Shown here: piece by piece, positions 58,082-64,000 of the stretch
How the letters are laid out: every line of letters begins with the position of its first letter
How positions within the stretch are numbered: the stretch's first letter is position 1
DNA from: SHZI01 sp963698405
GTDB lineage: Bacteria; Pseudomonadota; Gammaproteobacteria; Steroidobacterales; GCA-2729495
Assembly: GCA_963698405.1 (NCBI GenBank)
Contig: CAVOQT010000005.1
Coordinates: forward strand, 248,001 to 312,000
Length of the DNA stretch: 64,000 nt
Direction of reading: 5' to 3'
Made by a program: the position numbers and the translations under genes
Notes under the pieces: generated by a model
Told to the model about the DNA's origin: nothing
The model's input: the letters and a program-made list of their open reading frames with translations, nothing else
Database searches by the model: none

Positions 58082-58847
58082 TCAGTCTCCCACCAGCCGC
58101 TGCGCTTCGGCAATCTCGGCGGGACGCATCTTCAGGCTTACGCGGTCCCGGTGTCTGGCGGCTGAGGCATCGCCTTGCTGTGCAGCCAGCGTATACCAGC
58201 GCCAGGCCTGAACCGGATCCTGCGGCACACCCTTGCCGAGTTCGTACAGGCGCCCGAGATCGAGCTGGGCATCGAGGAAGCCTTGCTGTGCGGCCAGCCT
58301 GTAATAGTGAGCAGCGGCTTTCGGACTCTGGATGCCTTCGCCGAATTCATAGCGGTCGCCCAGATTGGCCTGTGCCGCGGCATTGCCCTGATCCGCCGCA
58401 TGGCCGAATAACTCCAGGGCCTTGTCCGGGATCTTTCTCGACGCCGAGGCCTTGCTCATAAAGGAAGCCAAGCTTGAGCATTGCGCTGGCATCGCCCTGT
58501 TCGGCGGCCTTTTGGTACCAGCGAAATGCTTCGATGGTATCGGGCTGCACGCCGATACCCGCCAGGTATCGATCGCCGAGTGCGACCTGGGCAGCGGGGT
58601 CGTTTGACTCGGCGGTCTGACGGTCGCTTGTCATTGCTGCTGTGTCCGGCAGGGCTTTGGAGGTCTCCGGTGCCGGTTTTCTGGCAGCGTTGCGCACAGC
58701 ATTGTCAGGCTTCGGTGCGGAAGGCGATGCAGCATCGGGCGGGCGCTGCACTGCGATTTCATTTTGCTTGTGCGGCGAAAAGGCTTGCCATACCGCAAGG
58801 CTGGCCAATATGGCAGCAGCCATTGCGAGTGTGCTCTTGTTGATCAT
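58082..58847 (-). pseudogene. Membrane-anchored Sel1-repeat protein, one frameshift
   Basis: From ATG 58847 an N-terminal anchor (TLAMAAAILASLAVWQAF) and an Ala/Pro linker lead to Sel1 repeats (AAQVALGDRYLAGIGVQPDT, ASAMLKLGFLYEQGLGVEKD). A single extra G near 58430 moves the frame, after which three more repeats run to 58082 (AAQANLGDRYEFGEGIQSPK, DAQLDLGRLYELGKGVPQDP). The combined length is about 255 residues. Sel1 proteins are adaptors or scaffolds. Confidence 0.75.
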
Positions 58848-59037
58848 GAGTACTGCGTTCTTGTGTTATGTCCAGTTGGCTCTTGCCAAGCATGTTACAA
58901 GCAGGCAATGTTCGGCCACACCGCAGCTGAGGCAACTTGCTAGCGGAGTAGAAAAGAAAGATAAGCGGGGGGGACGGACAGATGAATGTCCGATAACCCG
59001 GGAAATCAACTCAAACGATAAATGTGGGGACTCTTTG

Positions 59038-59646
59038 ATGAAAAAGTATCTTGTATCCATGGCAGCGATGCTGCTGCTTGTCGGCTGGCGCCCAGGCTGC
59101 CACCTATAGCCTGACCAGCGTGAACTACTCCAATCGCTTTGCGCGGAACCTACACCGGTTGCTTCCTGCACGGGCTGCGGTGTTGCAACGGCTGATACCA
59201 GTGGTGTTGCCAATTCGGCTGTTACCCTGACCGGAATTTCCTGGGTATTTAATGGCGGTGGCAATGCCTATACGATCGCTTTCGACGGCACGACCACGCT
59301 GGCGGCTGGCACCACGCTGAACAAGACCAATCACAGCTGCGTACAGACCCTCGGCAGTGTGTGTACGCCGACCAACGTCCGTTCTGGCCTGGCTGGTCCG
59401 GTTCACTACACCGGCATCGCCAACGACAACCTGACGACCTGCACGAACGATCGTTGCCGCGTGGATGTCAGCCTGTCTGGCAGCACGCTGACGGTTGCTA
59501 TCCGCGCGCCCTGTCTGAAAGCGCCACCTCGACGTGCTTTCCAGACCTACACCATGAGCTTTGCCCAGGTGCCGGTTCCGGCCGCTGTCTGGCTGTTCGG
59601 CTCGGCACTCGGCCTGATGGGCCTTGCCCGTCGCAAGGCTGCCTGA
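59038..59646 (+). pseudogene. VPLPA-CTERM exported protein 1 of a tandem set, frameshifted
   Basis: ATG 59038 opens a signal peptide (MKKYLVSMAAMLLLVG). The frame then moves by one base (AQAATYSLTSVNYSNRF) and again near 59143 to reach SAVTLTGISWVFNGGGNAYT. It ends in the sorting tail VPVPAAVWLFGSALGLMGLA and RRKAA. The middle is beta-rich and has no known domain. A strong terminator follows at 59674. About 190 bp with no gene precede it. Confidence 0.68.
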
Positions 59647-59673
59647 GTAGTTCACGACTGAAGCGAAAAATGG

Positions 59674-59707
59674 AAAGAGCCCGCAGCACACCAGTTGCGG
59701 GCTCTTT
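59674..59707 (+). terminator. Strong hairpin terminator
   Basis: A perfect 12-bp stem (AAAGAGCCCGCA / TGCGGGCTCTTT) with a 10-nt loop carries a short T-run at its end. It separates two VPLPA-CTERM genes. Confidence 0.85.
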
Positions 59708-59742
59708 CGTCTACCGGATATCCAGTGGGGGATGGCAATCAG

Positions 59743-60463
59743 ATGTTTGCAATCAGTCAACGCAGCTTGGTAGCGACCGCAGGTAGCTTGCTGCTGTCGC
59801 TGTATGCAGCGACAGGCATTGCGGCACCGGTTTTTTCGGTATCGGTGAACGGCGATCCGGCCGTTTCTTTCGAAGAGCTGACGATTTGCGATGGCATCAG
59901 CAGCTTCAGCTGCGTCGGTTCAGGCAGCGAAGGCGATCTGGTGGTCAGTTATTTTGAACTGAGTGCTGATCCTGCAGCCTGGGTTGCCGGCTCCTTCCTT
60001 TTCTACAATGCCTCTGCAACGGAAACGCTGTCGGTGCTTGCCACCGTTTTGTTCCCGACGACAGGCAGTCTTTACGACGCCGACGATCGCCGTGGGTACC
60101 GGGCTTGCGAGCCCTGCCGGTGGTGAGCTGAGCATGACGGTGAATGGCTTTGTTGACTATCCGTCGGTGGCATCGATTTCTGCTGCTGACTGTATGGTTG
60201 CAGACTTCGATACGGCGGGCTGCAGTAACAGCAGTGGTATTCCGGGCACCCTGAATGTGCTGGCCAATATCGGTTTCAGCCTGGCCTTTGATCTCGCGCC
60301 GGACATGCAGGTCTCGATCGGCTTTGATCCGGAGTCTGAGTTTGGCGCTGGTACATACTTTGCAATCAGCCCGGTTGTCGTACCGGTACCGGCTGCAGCC
60401 TGGTTGTTTCTGAGTGCGATGGCGGCGGCCTTGCCGGCGCGTCGCAAAATGATTAACGCTTGA
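59743..60463 (+). pseudogene. VPLPA-CTERM exported protein 2 of a tandem set, one frameshift
   Basis: ATG 59743 opens a signal peptide (LVATAGSLLLSLYAATGIAA). A beta-rich domain (VFSVSVNGDPAVSFEELTIC) follows. The frame moves by +1 near 60070 and continues through VGTGLASPAGGELSMTVNGF and VSIGFDPESEFGAGTYFAIS to the tail VPVPAAAWLFLSAMAAALPA and RRKMINA. Total about 240 residues. Its function is unknown. Confidence 0.7.
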
Positions 60464-60498
60464 AGCAATGCGCCTCCGGGCGCAGTGGGGAACCTGAT

Positions 60499-61249
60499 AT
60501 GAAGACGAAATCCATTTTTGCAGTAGCGACGCTCTGTCTGGCCTCAGTGTCAGCCGATGCAGCCTTGTATAGCCGGCTCGGTGGTCAGGCCTATTACGAC
60601 GACACGCTGAACATGACCTGGCTGCAGAATGCCGCTCTGGCTGTGACCAATAACTTTGGCGTCAGCGGTATCGATGCCGCAGGGCCGGATGACCTGGGAT
60701 ACGGCGAATAGCTGGATCGCGGCCATGAACAATGCCAACTATCTGGGTGTGAATACCTGGCGTTTGCCGCACATGGTCGATATCAACAACGATGGCTGTC
60801 TGGACAATTTCGCCCGGCAGAATACCGATTGCGGTTACAACGTGGTCAGCGTCGGGCCGAATGCTTCCGAAATGGCATCGATGTTCTACGACACGCTGGG
60901 TAACCTGGCCTATTGGGGTCCGTCTCCCATTTCGGGTGCCAGCCGATGGTTCGCCGCAGTTGCCGGTTCTGGGTATCCAGAACTCTGGCCCGTTCAGCGG
61001 CCTGGGCAACAACACCACCGAGTACTATCTGTTCTGGTATGACCTGGAGAACATCAATGACTCGGACCGGCGAATGCGCCTGGTATTTCGGTCCGCCCTC
61101 CGGCGGGCAGCGGGTACCGACAAGGACGACCTGAATCGCGCCTGGGCACGTTGGGCGGTGATATCGCTGTCGTGCCAGTTCCCGGCGCCGTCTGGCTGTT
61201 CGGTTCCGCACTCGGCCTGCTGGGCTGGGCGAGGCGGAAGGCGCAGTAG
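60499..61249 (+). pseudogene. DUF1566-like VPLPA-CTERM exported protein 3, four +1 frameshifts
   Basis: ATG 60499 opens a signal peptide ending SADA. YYDDTLNMTWLQNAALAV, IAAMNNANYLGVNTWRLPHM and TEYYLFWYDLENINDSD are typical of DUF1566/Lcl-type domains. The tail is VPVPGAVWLFGSALGLLGWA plus RRKAQ, stop 61249. The frame advances by one base at each of four places (about 60700, 60965, 61065, 61170), the same signature as elsewhere. Confidence 0.7.
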
Positions 61250-61290
61250 TCGGGACGTATCTTGATCGTAACGACATTTGATTACACAGG

Positions 61291-61320
61291 ACACCCCGCA
61301 TCATGCGGGGTGTTTTGTTT
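61291..61320 (+). terminator. Hairpin terminator
   Basis: Stem ACACCCCGCA/TGCGGGGTGT with a 3-nt loop is followed by TTTTGTTT. Confidence 0.88.
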
Positions 61321-61354
61321 CCAGACTACGAATAGTTAAGGGGGCTCGATCACC

Positions 61355-63021
61355 ATGATTTATTCACTGATCTGCCCGCACGCTGCTGCGGTCCGTTTCG
61401 CTCACTGCTTCAGTGGCAACACTGGTGCTGCTGTCCGCCATGCCGGCCAATGCGGCCAACTATTGTCCTGCGGTGTGGAAGAAAGCGGTGCTGCCGCTCA
61501 ATTTCAATCCGGCCTTCACGCATATCGACAAGTTCAACATGCCGGGTGGCGGGCAGCAGGATGGCTTGCTGGTCAGCACTTTCTACAACGTCACCAAGGA
61601 TCCGACCGGCAATACCGTTACCTCGTATTTCAGCCGCGACCTGGTGGCCCGGATCGCGGGTCTGGATACCCTGGATCTGAATGCTTTCGACAAGGACACG
61701 ATGTCGAAGTGCTGACCGATCTCGGTGGCCCTCCGTACAAGACCGTCTGGCCCAATCACATCTCCCGCGTACCGGATGGCGTGGTGCCGTTTCGAGGCAG
61801 TGGTTTCACCGCAGGGTTTTCTGGCTGCCGAGCCACCCGGGCGGCTCAGTCTGATCAACATGGACGACCCGAACCGGCAGGAATACATCGTCCATCAGAG
61901 CACGGCGCTGGCCGATGAACCCTGTGACGGGACCGCCGCCAACCAGCCGCGCTTCTATCACGAAGTGCAGTACGCCGATATGGATGCGGATGGCTACCAG
62001 GACATCGTCACGGTGCGCTCGGCATTCAAGCCGCTGGGGCCGGGCAGCTTCTGTGCTTTCTACGGCGATCTGGTGTACTTCAAGAATCCGGGTGCGGCGA
62101 TCAATCCGAATACCGAGTGGGAAGAGCACATGCTGTTCGGTTATCCCGGTACCTTTACCGGACCGGACCTGTCGATCCGCATGTACGACTTTGAGAATGA
62201 CGGTGTGCCCGAGGTCGTCGCCAGTCACTTCTTCAATCGCAACGGTGCGATCCGCATCTACGGTGCGCCGGTCGGCATGAACTGGAGCGATGTCGATCCG
62301 GTGAATGGGCCCTTCGTCCGCCAGGCCAATATCGCGGGTCCGACCAGCAGGGTCAGCCCTTCGGTTTTGAGATCGTCGATCTGAATCTCGATGGCAAGGT
62401 CGATATGCTGTTTACCAATCACCAGCGCGACAATTGTTTCGATGTCACGCAGAGCGCTGTCCCTGGGCGGGTGGTTGCACTGGAGCAGCCAGCCAGCGGC
62501 AATGTATTTGCCGGTCGGCCGCCTGGCCGATGCATATTCTCAAGGACAATATTCGCCCCAATCCGACCTTTCCGGCACCGACTGCGGCACCTGGCCGTCT
62601 GGCACCCGGACTGGCCGTACCGTTTACGCCGATCGCCGGTCAGCAGGGCAAGGTGAAGCCGTGGATCGTGGTGGGCGGTGACGAGGCCTCGAAGGTCTGG
62701 TTGCTGACGCCAAAGATTGCCACCAGCAAGACCAACTGGGATTATCTGTCGGCAGTGATCTTTGATATCAACGATACTTATGGACCAGGTACCACGCAGA
62801 CCATCATGGGGCCATCCGGGATTTCTCCGGGCGAGATCATCTCGACTATCGGTACGCCGAGCGTGCGCTACGACGGTGCAGGCGCCACGGCACGGACGCA
62901 GATCTACATTCCGGTGTTCGAGGCCAAGGCGATCCATGTGCTCACACTGCGTCCGGGCAGCACGGCTGATCGTGTGGCCTGTCCGCCGGATGTGCGCGAG
63001 GCTTGTCCCGTCACTCCCTAG
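61355..63021 (+). pseudogene. Exported FG-GAP/VCBS-like repeat protein, frameshifted
   Basis: ATG 61355, a shift, then a signal peptide (VSLTASVATLVLLSAMPANA). The mature part reads MPGGGQQDGLLVSTFYNVTK, VQYADMDADGYQDIVTVRSA, IRMYDFENDGVPEVVASHFF and FEIVDLNLDGKVDMLFTNHQ, calcium-binding FG-GAP/VCBS-type blades (DxDxDG). At least five frame changes lie in it (about 61400, 61707, 61795, 62350 and 62520). It ends at 63021. It is probably a secreted or surface beta-propeller. Confidence 0.68.
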
Positions 63022-63032
63022 CTGGTCGGCAC

Positions 63033-64000
63033 GTGGCGCGTACTGATGGCAGTCCGCGCCAGGCGGATGCGCTGTATCGGCGCGGCAATGAGTTGTATGG
63101 CCTCGGCCGCATGTCCGAGGCGCTGGCGAGTCTGGATGCGGCGCTGGCCGTGCGGCCAGCGCATGCCGGTACGCTGCTCAGTCGCGGGGCCGTCCAGTTT
63201 CAGTTGGGCCACTTCGATGCGGCGCTGCAGAGCTTCGATCGCTTGCTGGTGCTGCAGCCCAAATCTGTCGATGCGTTCTACAATCGCGGCGTCACCCTGT
63301 TCGCGCTGCAACGCTGGCCGGAGGCACTGGCCAGCTACGATCGGGCGCTGGCCTTGCAGCCGAAGCACTTCGGGGCCTGGCTCAATCGCGGCATGACGCT
63401 GCAGAAACTCGGCCAGCCGGCCGAGGCGTTGACCAGCATCGACAGGGCGCTGGTGCTTCAGTCGCAATCTGTCGAAGGGTTCAATAACCGTGGTCTCGCC
63501 TTGCAGAGCTCTCGATCGTCAGCCGGAGGCGTTGGCGAGCTTTGATCGGGCGCTGGCATTCAGGCCGGATGATACCGAGACGTTGAGCAATCGTGGTAAT
63601 ACGCTGGAGATGCTCGACCGGCCGACTGAGGCACTGCTGAGTTTTGAACGTGCGCTCGAGTTTCGGCCCGACTTTGCCGAAGCCTGGAATAACCGCAGCA
63701 CGAGCTTGCGCAGCCTCAATCGCTGGGCTGAAGCGCTGGACAGTGTCGATCGTGCACTTGTGCTGCAGCCGGAGTACCCGGACGCCCACTGGAACCGCAG
63801 CCTGATCCTGCTGATGCGTGGTGATTTGTCACGCGGCTGGGCGGAATACGAATGGCGTCTGCAGCGTGCCATCTCTGGGCCATCAGCCACGGCCGTTCGT
63901 GCAGCCACGCTGGAGTGGCGCAGACGTCGCTGGCCGGACAGACCATCCTCGTCCATGCCGAGCAGGGCCTCGGCGACACGATCCAGTTCTGCCGTTATGC
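63033..64000 (+). pseudogene. TPR protein with glycosyltransferase-type end (partial, runs off right edge)
   Basis: GTG 63033 (TTG 63003 is also possible) opens at least eight TPR units (ADALYRRGNELYGLGRMSEA, GTLLSRGAVQFQLGHFDAAL, SVDAFYNRGVTLFALQRWPE, AEAWNNRSTSLRSLNRWAEA). The frame moves near 63507 and 63925. The last segment (LAGQTILVHAEQGLGDTIQF) is typical of TPR proteins carrying a C-terminal glycosyltransferase-like domain, which would lie beyond the window. Confidence 0.7.

Overview
The window is GC-rich DNA, most likely from a gammaproteobacterium (moderate confidence). The evidence is a Gram-negative envelope with many exported lipoproteins and outer-membrane barrels, several VPLPA/PEP-CTERM anchored proteins, OmpR-type two-component systems, a class I cyclic-di-GMP riboswitch and an AgmX/ExbB/ExbD machine. 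No rRNA or other firm taxonomic marker is present.

Layout. 0-1.5 kb: Crp/Fnr-type regulator and a small exported protein. 1.6-7 kb: SYLF lipid-binding protein, a three-gene 4-hydroxybenzoyl-CoA reductase-like molybdenum hydroxylase, and a beta-carbonic anhydrase. 7.1-11.9 kb: PepSY protein, PhoPQ-like two-component system, a methyltransferase and a VPLPA-CTERM protein. 12.0-15.2 kb: a conspicuously AT-rich island flanked by two copies of the 3' end of a Tat-exported protein gene. 15.2-26.6 kb plus an ApbE gene at 32 kb: a cluster for exported c-type haem proteins (LamG di-haem lipoprotein, CIGCH protein, HzsA-related lipoprotein) with SH3/barrel proteins, a TlpA thioredoxin, DUF4266 and DUF3570. 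27-32 kb: an Hcp-like VPLPA-CTERM protein and trehalose genes (OtsA-OtsB fusion plus GH15). 33-36.2 kb: a GNAT-BKACE fusion translationally coupled to a CphA-like ATP-grasp ligase. 37.9-47.6 kb: a cyclic-di-GMP-I riboswitch ahead of ten co-directional genes (thioredoxin, TPR proteins, ExbB, two ExbD, AgmX). 48-50.6 kb: radical SAM, TIGR04283 and TIGR04282 genes. 51-56.8 kb: small ferredoxins, an RstAB/CpxRA-like system with a divergent 34-residue membrane protein, and a MaoC-like protein. 56.8-58 kb: tRNA-Ala(CGC) followed by remains of a P4-type integrase and of a hydrolase. 58-64 kb: Sel1 protein, three VPLPA-CTERM genes in tandem, an FG-GAP-like exported protein and a TPR protein running off the edge.

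Sequence quality. Many genes at 2.5-10 kb, 27 kb and 57-64 kb are broken by frameshifts that nearly all correspond to one extra base, often lengthening a short G run. The stretch from 28 to 56 kb is clean. This pattern looks more like consensus error than gene decay, so the frameshifted genes may be intact in the organism.

The best candidates for under-described biology are the riboswitch-controlled TPR/ExbBD/AgmX machine, the GNAT-BKACE/CphA-like pair, the HzsA-related haem cluster, and the small membrane protein opposite the two-component system at 53 kb.
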